The notes beneath the pieces were generated by a model that saw nothing but the letters and a program-made list of their open reading frames with translations, ran no database searches and had not been told where the DNA came from. This document shows positions 1 to 11,270 of a stretch of 35,051 bases of DNA, piece after piece; position 1 is the first letter of the stretch, and every line of letters begins with the position of its first letter. The stretch is from NCBI GenBank assembly GCA_003427395.1, contig BFEA01000333.1, positions 1,691,313 through 1,726,363 of the forward strand, given 5' to 3'. This stretch comes from Chara braunii (Eukaryota > Streptophyta > Charophyceae > Charales > Characeae). Made by a program: the position numbers and the translations under genes.

Positions 1-451
1 TCTCTTCTCTCCCTCCTCCCCTCCCTTTCCCCCCTCCTCCTCCCCTCCCTCCTTCCCCCACTTTCCCCGAACAGAACGCGCATGGTTCGTACTCATGGTT
101 CCCGAACCGTCGCCCCCACCTGCCCCCTTCCTCCTCATGTTCCTCCTCCGCCGACTTTCCCCGAATAGAACGCATAGGCGAGTGCCATCGTGGACGTATC
201 CAATGTGGATTTCCGGTTCGATACAGATATAGCCTACCATCACGACCATGCGTTGCGTTCGGGGGAAGAAGGCGGTCTCGACATGGGCATCCCAGAACAT
301 GAAGCGCGCCAACAAAATACGATGCCATCCATCATCCCTGAACGCAATAGAGCGCGCCATATAACCAATGGCCGGACACGTGACACATCGTCATCATTAT
401 TGTTCATGTTTATTTATTTTATTTAAACTTATTATATTGTTGCGAACTTGC

Positions 452-453
<2 letters not shown>
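1..453. other. Pyrimidine-rich left edge, no gene recognised
   Basis: The first 60 bases are almost pure C/T. CTTTCCCCGAACAGAACGC and CTTTCCCCGAATAGAACGC occur about 90 bp apart (around 61 and 154), a short dispersed repeat. A 78-codon frame at 190-426 has no recognisable features. Confidence 0.5.

Positions 454-492
<39 letters not shown>
454..492. repeat. Poly-T tract of 39 bases
   Basis: An uninterrupted T run, possibly the A tail of a minus-strand retroposon whose body begins AAGGGTGATGGCC at 493. The body was not matched to any other copy in the window. Confidence 0.9.
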
Positions 493-495
<3 letters not shown>

Positions 496-675
496 GGTGA
501 TGGCCTTGAGGTATTATCATCGGACTACCCAGCCCAGGTAAATTCAATCTTGTGTCTATATTGTCTATTACGTTCTTGTGATTTATTATATTTGTTAATT
601 ATATTATTATATATTTGTTGCTTTCTTGTATTATTGTTCATTATATTTTCTAACAATATTGTTTGTTTGTTGTTG

Positions 676-761
676 TTTTTTTTTTTTTTTTTGAGAAAAT
701 GTTTGCTTGATTTCAAAGCAAGAATAGCCGGGGCCGGGGTCCCCACAATTCAACCCGGAAT
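676..761 (-). mobile_element. Retroposon end, shares a 29-bp block with 32278-32306
   Basis: A 29-bp block (733-761, GCCGGGGTCCCCACAATTC and onward to CCCGGAAT) recurs at 32278-32306 with one difference. Both copies lie just right of T-rich DNA (676-692 here), as expected for two minus-strand insertions of one A-tailed retroposon. The element's other end is not defined. Confidence 0.4.
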
Positions 762-1410
762 GAAAACCTCTGGCAGCATTAGCCAGTCTCGCTTTTTACG
801 GCAACAATAGGAAACGGATGACTTCAGCTTGAGTTTAGGCAAAACAAGAGACATTGAGGGAAGGCGGAGAAAGTTTTAGATCGGTACTAAATCATTAGTC
901 GCTACTTGAGTAAAAGAATACTCTACCATATCAGAGCAAACTGGAGGGAAGGGGAAGAGCGTTCTATATTCCTGTTTCCTGTGCTATGAGCTCACCCTCA
1001 TATACTGTTGTTTAATGCTACAAGTATTAAAGCAATGATGTACCTAACTAATGCTGATACCTTGCGTACTCCTGCTACCTATAGGCTAAGACTTACCTAC
1101 TTGGAACGCTTATGTGTGGGGACAGGCCTAGTAGGCGGCTTGACCACGGTCTAAATCGACCGATGGGAGGGTCTGATAACACAGCCCTCCCTGAGTAAGC
1201 ATGACGACACTCTGCTACCCTCCCAACCGCCTGTGGTCTACTGCGGCCACCCAAGGAACCGAGTGCCCTGGTTCGCAATATTGTATTATCAGATTGTTCA
1301 GTTATTACAGTGATCATTCTCAACCGCTCATTTGCATCAATCGGATTCAATCCGATATTTCGATTGCTTACCTCCATTAATTAGTAATTAGCTTCTATCA
1401 TATTCCTACA
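762..1410. other. No recognisable feature
   Basis: Mixed-composition sequence. A 94-codon minus-strand frame (1093-1377) lacks any recognisable domain. Nothing else is seen. Confidence 0.4.
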
Positions 1411-1415
1411 TTCGT

Positions 1416-1416
<1 letters not shown>

Positions 1417-1490
<74 letters not shown>
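1417..1490. repeat. (CT)n microsatellite
   Basis: A pure CT tract of about 74 bp, directly followed by the T/G-rich tail of the retroposon at 1491-1700. Confidence 0.97.
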
Positions 1491-1493
<3 letters not shown>

Positions 1494-1511
1494 TTTTTTT
1501 TTTTTTTCTTT

Positions 1512-1546
<35 letters not shown>

Positions 1547-1700
1547 TTTGTGTGTGTGTGTTTTTTTTTTTTTTTTTGTGTGTGTGTGTGTTTTTTTTTG
1601 TTTTTAAATTGTGTTCATCTTTTTACATCAGGACTCGAACTTGTGTACTGTCGATTTACTAACGGTTACACGTGTGTACCATTGAGGCACATGGGTCTAA
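1491..1700 (-). mobile_element. Reverse-strand tRNA-like retroposon with long A-rich tail
   Basis: On the minus strand GTGCCTCAATGGTAC (1676-1690) and GTTCGAGTCC (1631-1640) are A- and B-box-like. The strand then runs into an A-rich, CA-interrupted tail, seen as the T/G-rich stretch 1491-1610, next to a CT tract. The layout fits a SINE insertion; no target duplication was identified. Confidence 0.5.
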
Positions 1701-1847
1701 TTGCAATTTTTCGTAATTAGAAAAAGAGTCGCAGTGATACTTCGTTATCCTATACAGCCAACCGAAACGTCCCAGCTACACTTCTAGAGGCATCTACCTA
1801 TCTTCAGGAGGAACTACCGCCCGCCCCGCTGCTAGAAAGAAACGAAG

Positions 1848-1853
<6 letters not shown>

Positions 1854-1891
<38 letters not shown>

Positions 1892-1904
1892 TGTGTGTGT
1901 GTGT
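1854..1904. repeat. Compound (CT)n-(GT)n microsatellite
   Basis: CT repeats to about 1888 switch to GT repeats to 1904. Confidence 0.95.
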
Positions 1905-2297
1905 CCACATACATGTACATCGGTGTGTGCACAAATCAGCGAAGGGTTAAGTCTAGGCAGGGCAGATGGCGGACAAGATGGATAGGGAAGACGAGGAGAA
2001 AGGAGAGAGGAAAAGGAGAATAGATAAAGGGAGAGAAAGAAGTACGTGAAGGTAGGAAGAGGAGGCAGGGCGGGAGGACGGCAGGGGGCAGAAGAGAAAA
2101 GAAAAAAAAGAGTCTAAATGAGTCTAATGGGACGATGCAAGAGAAACACGGATTATAACTCACCTTCTTGCCAGGTTGAGGGCATACTCACACCAGGACT
2201 TCATTTCCCTTCTCTGTGGACGTATTAGCGGTTAGGTGCATCCTGGTCAGGTTAGAAAAGCGATCATATACGTCCGTGAAAGTGCTAGTGTGAGTAT

Positions 2298-2462
2298 GGT
2301 CCTCGCCACCCACTGTCGAAACTAAAAGACAACGAATGCATCTGCCCTAGAAACTGGTAAAGATGCATTCATTGCCATTCATAGTAACGAATGCATCTTG
2401 CCGTCCTCCGGGGGAAGATGCATTCGTTCGTTTTTCGTTTCGACAGTGGTGTGGCAAGGCCC
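2298..2462. mobile_element. 165-bp MITE with about 45-bp terminal inverted repeats (copy A)
   Basis: The left end GGTCCTCGCCACCCACTGTC and the right end (read on the other strand) GGGCCTTGCCACACCACTGTC pair over about 45 bp, ending in GAATGCATCT. TAT flanks both sides (2295-2297 and 2463-2465). The inside contains further GATGCATTC/GAATGCATC inversions, so almost the whole element can fold. A 3-bp duplication and G-rich ends resemble PIF/Harbinger MITEs, but the class is uncertain. Confidence 0.7.
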
Positions 2463-2554
2463 TATATGCCCTGAGGTTGGCATCACTGGGACTCGTGATC
2501 GTGGCGGTGGGATCGTGCGGAAGCATCAGCATGTGGAGACCTACCACGCGTTAT

Positions 2555-2676
2555 GGGCCTCGCCACACCACTCTCGAATTGTGAAAACGACAAAAATGTG
2601 GCGGGTGCATCTGGCCATGTTCTCGCGGGTAGCTCATTCTCATTTTGCACATTTCGAGAGTGGTGTGGCGATGCCC
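2555..2676. mobile_element. 122-bp MITE of the same family (copy B)
   Basis: GGGCCTCGCCACACCACTCT at the left matches GGGCATCGCCACACCACTCT at the right (reverse complement). The ends share CGCCAC(A)CCACT(C/G)TCGAA with copy A 93 bp away. TAT flanks both sides (2552-2554 and 2677-2679). The interior is shorter and lacks most of the nested GAATGCATC inversions. Confidence 0.7.
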
Positions 2677-3173
2677 TATCTCCCAAGCCTGCGTCTGCTT
2701 CTGACCTGCTCCTGCAGGCCAATCGACCTCCCCCTTTCTGGGATCCCTACGGTCCCCCACTGACCTTTTTTCTCCCAGACGCCCCGAGGGTAGAGCAGCC
2801 CTTTTTTTTTTTTTTTTTTTTCAGAGCAGCCTTTCGGTCTCGCTCCAGTACTTCGTTTTGTGCAAACTGAGAATGAATGTTCACATACAGCATGGATAGA
2901 TACACCGCCATATTTCTTGCCATTTGTGCATATGGTGAGTGGTGGAGGGAGGCCCTTTTTCCCTTCTTTTTTTCCTAAGGGGACAGCCTTGAGATAACCC
3001 TGTACTGCATTACGCCTACAACCACCTCTCTCGTTGAGTACTACGCCCACGGCATCAGTTTCCTCCAGCAAATGTCATTGGTCTACATCAACACAACTAC
3101 CGGGACTATGGTTGGAACCGCTTTGGGACCTCCACTTTTCAGGAGTCTTCATCACGACCTGCATAGCATCGCG

Positions 3174-3207
3174 TTCGGGCTCGGGTTCGGTCGGTACCGA
3201 GCCCGAA
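3174..3207. repeat. Short inverted repeat TTCGGGCTCGG / CCGAGCCCGAA
   Basis: An 11-bp arm and its reverse complement separated by a GTTCGGTCGGTA-type loop. It lies near the CCGAACATGTTCGG cluster and shares its CCGA/TCGG vocabulary, so both may belong to one decayed foldback element. Confidence 0.5.
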
Positions 3208-3299
3208 GGTGCCCCAAAATAGACCGAGCCTGAACATTTTTATTTTTTAAGTTTTTTCGGGGGGCCCTGGGGGACATTGCGCATCACTCCTGAGCATAT

Positions 3300-3383
3300 A
3301 CACACACACACCACACACATGCACACACACACACACACACCACACACACTCCACACACCACACACCACACACCACACACACAC
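3300..3383. repeat. (CA)n microsatellite with CCA interruptions
   Basis: CA repeats interrupted by CACCACACA units and one ATG. Confidence 0.95.
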
Positions 3384-3419
3384 GAGGACGCGCTCGGCAG
3401 CCCCCTAATTTGCACTCGG

Positions 3420-3495
3420 CCGAACATGTTCGGTTCCCGCTCGGCCGAGCGTCCGAACATGTTCGGGTGCTCGGTGGGGCGCCGAACATGTTCGG
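3420..3495. repeat. Three perfect CCGAACATGTTCGG palindromes
   Basis: The 14-bp palindrome occurs at 3420-3433, 3453-3466 and 3482-3495, separated by GC-rich spacers with GCTCGGCCGAGC-type inversions. Start-to-start spacing is 33 and 29 bp. It could be a decayed foldback transposon or an array of binding sites. Confidence 0.85.
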
Positions 3496-3725
3496 TGTGC
3501 TACACAGATCACGACCATTCCATCTGAGCATCCAGGGGGGAGATTATCCAAAGCATTCAACAACACCAACAATGTACAACCGGCAGGCATCCATACAGCG
3601 TCAACAGCAGAGAGGCAGTGATGCGACTCACCCTGGTTGGAGCATGGCCTCGCTGGTCCAACCTGTCCCGCTGCCTTGCCCCATGACAGTATAAGTCACA
3701 GGTGCCTGCCCAGCAATGACAGCTT

Positions 3726-4319
3726 GTGAAGACTCTTGAGCTGCGCCCTCCAGGCCTCGACCGCTCGCTGCATTCATCACAAACGCGAACCTGCAGGCAC
3801 GCGGTACAACGATCAGGTCTCACAGAGGTCGAGTTCTTCTCCCCGCCTTTTTGGCTGAGGGACTCTCCACTCGCACTCCTAAGGTCTCACTGTCACTCCA
3901 CCTCGTCGTCCTACTGCTACGTTGGGCCTCATTATCGCCGTTTGGTCACAGGCCGTCACTGTTGTCCCGTCGTTGCACAGGTCGGTCAGCAGTCAGCAGT
4001 CAGCAGTTACCCTTCCCTTCAGTCCATTCGCTCCGGTAAGTCTGTTTCATCCGCTCCGCTACTCATCATGAACCCCTATGCATGTAGAATCAGTGACAGA
4101 CCACCAATTCAATCCCACCAGCCCGATATCCCCACCATGTCCGCCTCCCAGTCTAACTTTTCCCTCCACTCCCTTACTCCTCCCAGGCCCCCACTCTTTG
4201 ACCCCTTCCTCCTTACTTTTTTTCCTCTAATCTCACGATCCAATCTCACGAATCAACATCCAACGAGCATCTTGTTGGCATTTTTTCCTCCCTCCTCACC
4301 CCTCTCTCCACCTCCATAA
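3726..4319 (+). CDS. Unrecognised 197-codon frame (doubtful)
   Basis: The frame begins with a basic stretch and ends Pro/Ser/Leu-rich (PPRPPLFDPF, PPSSPLSPP). No domain, signal peptide or membrane helix stands out. The DNA is C/T-rich, which can keep a frame open by chance. A short tandem CAGCAGT-type repeat lies at about 3983-4008. No neighbour supports a gene here. Confidence 0.12.
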   Translation: MKTLELRPPGLDRSLHSSQTRTCRHAVQRSGLTEVEFFSPPFWLRDSPLALLRSHCHSTSSSYCYVGPHYRRLVTGRHCCPVVAQVGQQSAVSSYPSLQSIRSGKSVSSAPLLIMNPYACRISDRPPIQSHQPDIPTMSASQSNFSLHSLTPPRPPLFDPFLLTFFPLISRSNLTNQHPTSILLAFFPPSSPLSPPP

Positions 4320-4680
4320 CCCTTTCCCCCGTCTCTGTAGGCGAGAACCTACACAGAATCTTCGTCCTTGACCCCCTCACCGCATCTCGTCTACATCACA
4401 GAATCTTCAAAATTGGTAGAAAGAAGATATGGATCAATCTTAGTCACCAGTGATCTGTTGGAATACGTAGAGAATGCTTCTTTCTGCACTTTCCAGAATG
4501 GGGCACACTTCTTTTTCTTCCTTCTTCAAGACCAAGCAACATAGTTACTTTCTCACTCTTTCTTCTCCAATCTTTTCGTCTCCCTAATGTTCGTCGGGGC
4601 ACGCTGCTTGGCCTCCATCACCGCAAAAGAGCAAGCGGGAGCGAGAGCGAGCGTCGCACTGGCGGCCTACAAGGAGCAAT

Positions 4681-5154
4681 ATGTGCAAGACCTTCGCATT
4701 CCATTCTACTGCTTTTTATTCTGCGAGGCATCTGCAAGAAATGAAGCCTTCCCGATTCTGGGTGATCAGCGGTTTACTGAGCTTGGATGAAAATCTTCCT
4801 TACTTGGAACACTTGCCAAGCTTTGTCTCACCGCTTGCATTCTTCTTCAAGGAGTTCCTCAAACAGATCATCAAGAGCGACCATTTTCATCTTTTCCTTC
4901 TTCGGTTGGTGCAATCTGGGTTTGGCCCCTGGTTTCGTTTACTCATTGATCAAGCCTGTGGAATTTCAACTCAATACTGGGCGGCGCCCGATTTCCCAAG
5001 AGAGCCTTCGCATCACTTTCAGCCAACACTACCTCGACTCGTTATCAAGTTGCGAGAAGCTTCACACATTTTCACTTTCCTAGACCAAGCTGACCAGGAT
5101 GCCACCGAGGAAGAACGTTGGCGATTCTTCTTCAAAAAGGAGAATCTCACGTAG
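4681..5154 (+). CDS. Unrecognised 157-codon frame (doubtful)
   Basis: The frame carries mixed hydrophobic and charged sequence, for example PLAFFFKEFLKQIIKS and GPWFRLLIDQACG, ending in a basic FFFKKENLT. It could be a piece of an exon or chance coding. Overlapping frames in other phases are almost as long, which weakens the case. No homologue is recognised. Confidence 0.15.
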   Translation: MCKTFAFHSTAFYSARHLQEMKPSRFWVISGLLSLDENLPYLEHLPSFVSPLAFFFKEFLKQIIKSDHFHLFLLRLVQSGFGPWFRLLIDQACGISTQYWAAPDFPREPSHHFQPTLPRLVIKLREASHIFTFLDQADQDATEEERWRFFFKKENLT

Positions 5155-5743
5155 AGCGTCGGACTATGCCTCTGATTCTTAGCCTTCCTCCCCTGATCAC
5201 CCGATTCCTGAACAAAAATTATTGATAGTTCCTGATCCGCGCTCAACCCATCACACTCCCTGCCGTCCCCAGTCCCACCACTCTCATAACCCCTTGTCCA
5301 CTCAGGCAGCCACAAACCTTTAGAGTTCTCCTTCCTATTTTGTATCCCCGTCATTTTCCTCCTCGACTCTTTTCTTTATCTCCTTTTATTCTTTCGCCCC
5401 ACCACCCGCCCCTCCTTCCTTTCCCCTTAACATCTCAAATGCCCTTTTCAAACCTACCACGATAAGTAGCGGGATTTTATATTGTGTAACGATCTGCTCA
5501 AACCTTCAAATTTATGACAGTGGGTAAAAATAAAAATAAAATAAAAAAACTTCACGGCTTGGTTGTGACCCTCTAATTGTCTATTTCGTTCTCATTTTCT
5601 CTTTATATTCGAATTTCATGTGCTTTAAGCAACAAAGAAAGGAAAGGTACACGTGTCTGATAGTATCGATGTTTCCTTCGTCACCAATCCAAACTATCAA
5701 TCAAAGCTAGCAAAAGGCTTAGTTTCAATTATTATAAAAGCCC

Positions 5744-6004
5744 AACTGTTTTCCCCACGCGTCATCTTGTTTATTGCTTTATGAAATTGTCCATCATTGC
5801 TTTCTCATGTATCTCATTAAGGATAAGGGAAGCATAAGTGACCCAGCTGTTCGGTTTTGTGGCCAAACTCAATTGTTTTTCCTATGCATAATCTTGTTTA
5901 TTGCTTCACGAAATTGCCCGTTATTTGTTTCTCATGAATCTCATCGAAGATAATCGGAGCATGAGTAACCTTGCGTTGCACCTATTCGGTTTTGTGGCCA
6001 TAAG
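5744..6004. repeat. Tandem duplication of about 127 bp in AT-rich DNA
   Basis: The blocks 5744-5870 and 5871-6004 share CATCTTGTTTATTGCTT / AATCTTGTTTATTGCTT, GAAATTG(T/C)CC, TTTCTCATG(T/A)ATCTCAT and TTCGGTTTTGTGGCCA in the same order. Weaker relatives (CATCATTCATTTTTCATGCA, GCGCATCATTACTTTCTCGTG, CTCATCATCACCTTCTCAAG) continue to about 6670, so an older array is probable. Confidence 0.65.
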
Positions 6005-6411
6005 CATTATATCCAAACAAAAAACAAGGAAAAAGGAAAAAGCTACCAAACTGAATGAGCAGATTGCTTGTCACGCAATTAATATGAAAATCGTAACCAA
6101 AATTGCCTTCTCCATTCTTTCGAAAAGCATAGCTCATCATTCATTTTTCATGCATCTCCTGAAGGGGAATAAGCAGAAACTTTGTTTGAAATCGATCTGA
6201 ACTGTCTTCTGCATGCATCACACTTTCATTATTTTTATAGCGCATCATTACTTTCTCGTGCAAAAAACAGGAGGAATGAAGGAGACTCTCCATTACACCA
6301 TCGATTTTTCCACAATACCCATAACAACTATTCAACCACATAAGCAAGATGCTTATCTTCAAATCAATGTGAAAATCTGAACTAAACCTCTTTAAATATA
6401 ATCCCTTAAAG

Positions 6412-6607
6412 CACTAGTACCTCCGCCAGTGTTAGGAAATTAAGAAAAAGTTGACGTGTTCCCAAACTTATAAAATGTCGGAGGTCGGGCCCGACGACGG
6501 CTGCCATTGATAAATCTGATCAGCGGTCGTCGTTTCGTTTCCGCCTCTGAAAAGGTCGAAGGCCCACCCGAGGCCCGCTATTTTTCCACGCGACAAAGGT
6601 ACTAGTG
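6412..6607. mobile_element. hAT-like MITE, family 2 (CACTAGTACC ends)
   Basis: A 196-bp element with 11-bp perfect inverted ends CACTAGTACCT / AGGTACTAGTG. The interior shares long matches with the element at 31709-31891, including GACGACGGCTGCCATTGATA and GGCCCACCCGAGGCCCGCTA. Flanks CCTTAAAG and GTTTAACA are a poorly preserved 8-bp duplication. It has no coding capacity. Confidence 0.75.
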
Positions 6608-6699
6608 GTTTAACATCATGTTTATAATTATGATAGTCATAACTCATCATCACCTTCTCAAGAAAGACATGAAAACAGAAGTTCAATACCCCCATTAAT

Positions 6700-8090
6700 T
6701 TTTGTGGTCACCCCTTTATAAGTTGATACCCCGCTGCCTCTACGATCAGATGTCTCCGACCTTCTAAATGTTAAAAAAAACAAAAGACAAAAAAAAAAAA
6801 CGGTCTCACATTATTATCATTGATAACACTTTTTAATACGATAGATCAACTTAAGGAATTGACATATGCCACTTTGACGTAGTATCTTTTTGGGTGATGT
6901 ACACTCTCCCAATCAGGATATTTTCTTGAGGATGATAAGGGGTTGCAAACTGATTCTCACCCCAAGCTTGAGTATGAGCCTCCGCATAAGTTCATTTTTA
7001 AATTTGAACCTTTGACAAAAAACAAACACTCTTATGAATTGAAATATAGGATAAATCTCCTAAAATGATTTAACCATTTTTTTTAATGTCTTCCTTCTTA
7101 TGGCCTTTGCTTTCACATACTGAAAAACATATATTCTCTCATATTCAATATATGTCACATCCTACCTTTTCCAGAGGATATGCATTGGAATCTTAGATTG
7201 AATTATGTCGATAGGATAGAGGGGTTCAATTTCACCGGTGATTTATTTTGATAGACCTGATATGATCTACAATATCGCACTACCATATTTTTTAACCCTC
7301 TCGAACAATACAGTGTAAAAAAATTATCATAGGTTAAATCTGTTTTTTTTTTTTTTTTGTGGCTAGCTACTGGACCTTTGTATAGTGTAGTAATTATCTT
7401 GTCTCAGCCTACCCCGTACTGGACTAACCAGTAACAAACCTTTTTTAACTTCTACGAGGAGTATATTTTTATACAGTTCGAACCTTCTCTTTGTCCCTTT
7501 ATAATATATAACTTATCCAACTGATTGTTGTTTACCACCCCTCATATACGTTCAATTTTTTTTATTTTTATTTTTTTTCTTTAAAAAACTTCGATCATAC
7601 TGTTGTCCTGTTAATTTGTTCTTGGCTCATTTCCTTGTTTCGTTATTTTGATATGTCATATGTTGCGACAGTTGTTAGCTCTAATTTCTCCATTTAACTT
7701 ATTTTCCTTTTCCTCTTCAATTATGAAATATTGCAGGCATAGTTTTTCCTTTATTCCTTAAACGTCTTCTATCTCCATTCCTATGGTTAATATTGTGTAG
7801 CAACTCGGGGGTTGAGGTGATCCTTTGCCATCCCTCTCTGTAAGGAACTTAAACATAAGGATGTCAATCTAAAGTCTCATCATTTATAGTCCTCAATTGC
7901 ACTCCACTCAAACCATCAATCTAGTTATTGTACGTAAACATATCTTTTAGTACAAAATCAAACGTTTGAATATGTATTATCAGTTTATTGACTTGTATCA
8001 TGTACCTGTGATACTCCTTTATTGCGCTTCTCACCGAAGTTGTTTTATTACATTGTATCTAAATGTCATTGGACAGTGTAACATTGTCAG
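6700..8090. other. AT-rich intergenic DNA, no feature recognised
   Basis: Only homopolymer runs (for example T at about 7342-7358) stand out. No frame, inverted-repeat element or RNA gene was found. Confidence 0.5.
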
Positions 8091-8225
8091 GGGTTGTTTC
8101 CTAATTTGGATGTACCCTCCTTCACTCGAGGTAAGGGTTTGACTTCAAGTTACAAACCTAAGGGGTGCCTCACTCCCATTCTCGTATTTTTGCAGAAACG
8201 CCCCTCATGGGGCTATAGGATGGTC

Positions 8226-8228
<3 letters not shown>

Positions 8229-8271
<43 letters not shown>

Positions 8272-8352
8272 GTGTGTGTGTGTGTTTGTGTGTGTATGTG
8301 TTGTTGTGTGTGTGTGTGTGTGTATGTGTTGTTGTGTGTGTGTGTGTATGTG
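8229..8352. repeat. (GT)n microsatellite with ATG/TTG interruptions
   Basis: GT repeats interrupted by regularly placed TGTATGTGTTGTTG units, suggesting local expansion of an interrupted motif. Confidence 0.95.
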
Positions 8353-9834
8353 TTGCTCTCTCCCTCTTGAGCATGCGCTGGCGTCTCTCCGTGGTGCACC
8401 AGGCACACCCTTCTCACGGACGGCTTTACTCAACTGCGAGCGTAGTCCATTTTGTGCGTGGGTCACATTAGGGGGTGTCCGACGGACTGCATGCTCGACT
8501 GATTCTTGGACCAGCCTCAGCGGGGGCCTCCGCTACAAAAGGGTGGGGGTGCGCTGCTGGACTTTCCTTTGGTCCACACGGACTTGGCGCCCTGCTATAT
8601 AGAAGAGCACAATCAACTCGTGCTCATGGTAGCCCAGGGACGCTAAACTGGAAAGGTCAGCGCGGTCTTTTCAATTGCGCGCCAAATTGTCTAAAGTCGG
8701 GTTATGGGACAAGTCTGACAACAGTCATGATCGAAGTAAAAGAAAACGAAACGAAAAGAGGAAAATAAGAAAAAAGAAAAAGGAAAACTGGAAGTATCAT
8801 TTTGTTTCGCAGTTAGCTAGACCCGTAGCTTAGTCTTGATCAAGCAGACCATCGCTTGTAAGTGGCGACACAATTTCGAACGATAATATCTTTCTCAATT
8901 ATTTTCTTTCAACTTCATTCCCTTTTCGCGATTTTATGGAAGAACGAAGAGTTCCTTATAAATTTGCAGTCAGGAGGCTGCGCTTGTGTGGGCTTCATTT
9001 TTGTCGTTTCATTTCTTTCTATTTTCGGTAAGGTCGTGCAGTACAACTTTGCTAGGACGGGTTCTTTTGGGGTCTCCGGCAACGGAAAATAGGGTCCGAT
9101 CGCAGTCATCCCTAAGACCGGTCGTAGGGCAGGTTAGCTTGTTAAGGTTGTTGCAATTTAGTATAGGGCGCCGTCCATTGTTTCCCTTTTGAGGGATCAT
9201 AGAGTGTTTTCCCATTGCAAAATGGGGCCGGGCAATATCGGTCTGGGCAAGCGATTTGGGTCTGGGTTGTTACCTCTTTTGTATTTTTTTCTCTTCTACT
9301 GCATCTTCCTAAAAATACAGTATCGAAGCATTCTGTTGTTTACTACGCCCAAGTAACGAGATCTAGAACGGACTGCCCTGCCTCGTTGGCAGGGCTTACT
9401 AAAGAAAAGAAAAGAAAAACGTACGTATTGACTTTCGGGAAAAAAACAGAAGAAAAAGCGTACTTACCTTTGCCACGAGAGTTGTTAAGATCGAGGGTCT
9501 TGCTCCACTACTGACCAAATGTGCAAAACGAGCATGAATCTTCCGGTAGAATATGAGTAGATACACTGCTAGTAGTTTAGAGCTTGAAATGCCCTTTTTC
9601 CTGGCCGCGTGTGGGGTGGTACAACCCTCAGTAGCTTGCAATTCGTTTTTCAGTTCCCCCCCTCTTTTTTCCCAAATTCGTTATTATTTCGGAAATTGTC
9701 CTTTCTCGAGAAATTCCTCCTGAAGTTCATTGTTTTCAAACTGCGCATACTCTCACCTAACATCTTCCGAGTTTTTTTTCTATCTCCCCCCCCCCCCCTC
9801 CCCTCTTGCAGTAGAAAGATCTGGGCTCCATCCA
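8353..9834. other. Mixed sequence, no gene recognised
   Basis: Several frames of 60-110 codons overlap without any recognisable domain. At about 8825-8880 a weak tRNA-like pattern (GTAGCTTAGTCTTGATCAAG then TTTCGAAC) may be another decayed SINE head. A C run lies at about 9787-9798. Confidence 0.35.
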
Positions 9835-10110
9835 GCGTCCTAGCTCAATTGGTTAGGCACGCAAGTGGCATTCAGGTGGTTGTGGGTTCAATCCCCACGG
9901 CCGCGTGTGGCACTCTTGGTGCCATCCAACTGAGATAGTGAGCTGGATCCTCCCACTAGCATCGACAACAGTAAGGTCTTTAGCCAACACGGGTGTGAGG
10001 TCGCGTGTGAGTGGGTTGTGTGTGGTGTGTGGGAGAGTGTTGGCTTTGGACACTACCATGCAGAAGGCTGCCCATCCCCCACTTCATAAGACCTTTGCCA
10101 AACTTACTGT
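9835..10110 (+). mobile_element. tRNA-like retroposon (possible SINE)
   Basis: TAGCTCAATTGG (9841-9852) and GGTTCAATCC (9885-9894) are near-ideal internal Pol III promoter boxes. The T arm is a perfect GTGGG/CCCAC stem. The anticodon arm does not pair and the acceptor ends do not match, so a functional tRNA is unlikely. The following 200 bp may be SINE body; its limits are uncertain. Confidence 0.5.
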
Positions 10111-10119
10111 TTAAAACAT

Positions 10120-11270
10120 AAAGCATGCTACCCGAATGGCTGCGTCCCTGCGTTTGACGCGGTATAACAGTTTTGAAACTTAAGGCGGGTGGCCTAGACT
10201 GACCGATCTCTCGCGAATCTGTTTCACCTGGTGAAAGTGACCTACCAAACGTCGCTAGAAAACGGAGCACCCGTGGCCGCTTTGGTAGGAAGCTCATCAC
10301 GCCGCATGAGGTCATGAGCCCCCCCCCTTGCCATCAAATATAGGTACCCATCAACTGTAGTCCGATGGTCTCCTTTGAAGGGAGAGAGGCATCAATTGGT
10401 ATCCCATTGTGGGACCACCATGCGCCAAGCCGTAGTCCTTTCAGACTGAAACGAAAAGACTGCAGGCGCTAATCATAGGAGTGCACTTATCTAATGACCG
10501 TTGGGACTTTATTTCCGAGTGAGTTATTTAGCTGATTATTGACTGACATTTTATTTTGCTATACTTTAATTTTAATTCCCTTACTATTTTTGCCTTATTG
10601 ATTTGGAAACATTAGAGTATTTCCATTAAAACTCAAAGCCAGTAGCACCTTAAAATTCTTTAAGAAAGTGGCCGCTGATGCACTCACCTATTGGTCAAAG
10701 GGTATGCACGTGGACTTGCATTGCCACCACACTGTCTCGTAGATTAAGATAGCAGTGCAGGGGTGTGAGGTGCTCAACCCACAACTTGCTGGGTTATGTA
10801 ACGCAGTAGCTTATGCACGCGATGAGTGTGAACTACTAGACGCTAGCTATTATAAGAGCATATGGTCATGGTTTAGCGTAGTGTTCTCCACAGCTACAGA
10901 CCCATACACTTAAAAGTTCTTTTGGAGCTGGGAGCTTAAGGGCGAAGGGGGAGTCGTAGTGGACGTTACTTTGAACTATAGAAAGTACGACATGCTAGGT
11001 ACTCAATTAAAAATTAATGTTTACGGAGGAAAGGAGCAGGAAATGAGAGAAGATGTAGTGGTACAAGGAGCGGTCACCGAGGCTCGAAATCGGCCCGAAC
11101 GGAGGTGCAAGAGGGATGGTGTGACTACAATGCTGCAAGTTTTTGAGTGGTTTTCCTTTCCAACAACTGTTTTTCATACAGCTTCGCTCCGGAATCATTT
11201 TTGTGCTTTTTTGCTTTGCTTTTCCAAACGAGGATCCCTTAGAGGCTATGAAAAAAAGTAGATAGAAGAT
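10120..11270. other. Possible organelle-derived (NUMT/NUPT) segment preceding the LAGLIDADG fragment
   Basis: The sequence before the endonuclease fragment has no microsatellite or MITE ends. It contains several structured-looking stretches (for example 10830-11100) that resemble organelle intron or rRNA-type sequence in composition. A 100-codon frame (10959-11261) ends ten bases before the endonuclease frame and is unrecognised. Only the LAGLIDADG motif downstream gives firm support; the limits and organelle of origin are guesses. Confidence 0.3.

Noticed and set aside
3420-3495. p53-family response element
   Set aside because: The motif fits, but the window is plant-like and plants lack p53 proteins; kept only as a palindrome observation.
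9835-9905. A functional tRNA gene
   Set aside because: A and B boxes and the T stem are good, but no anticodon stem or matching acceptor stem can be drawn.
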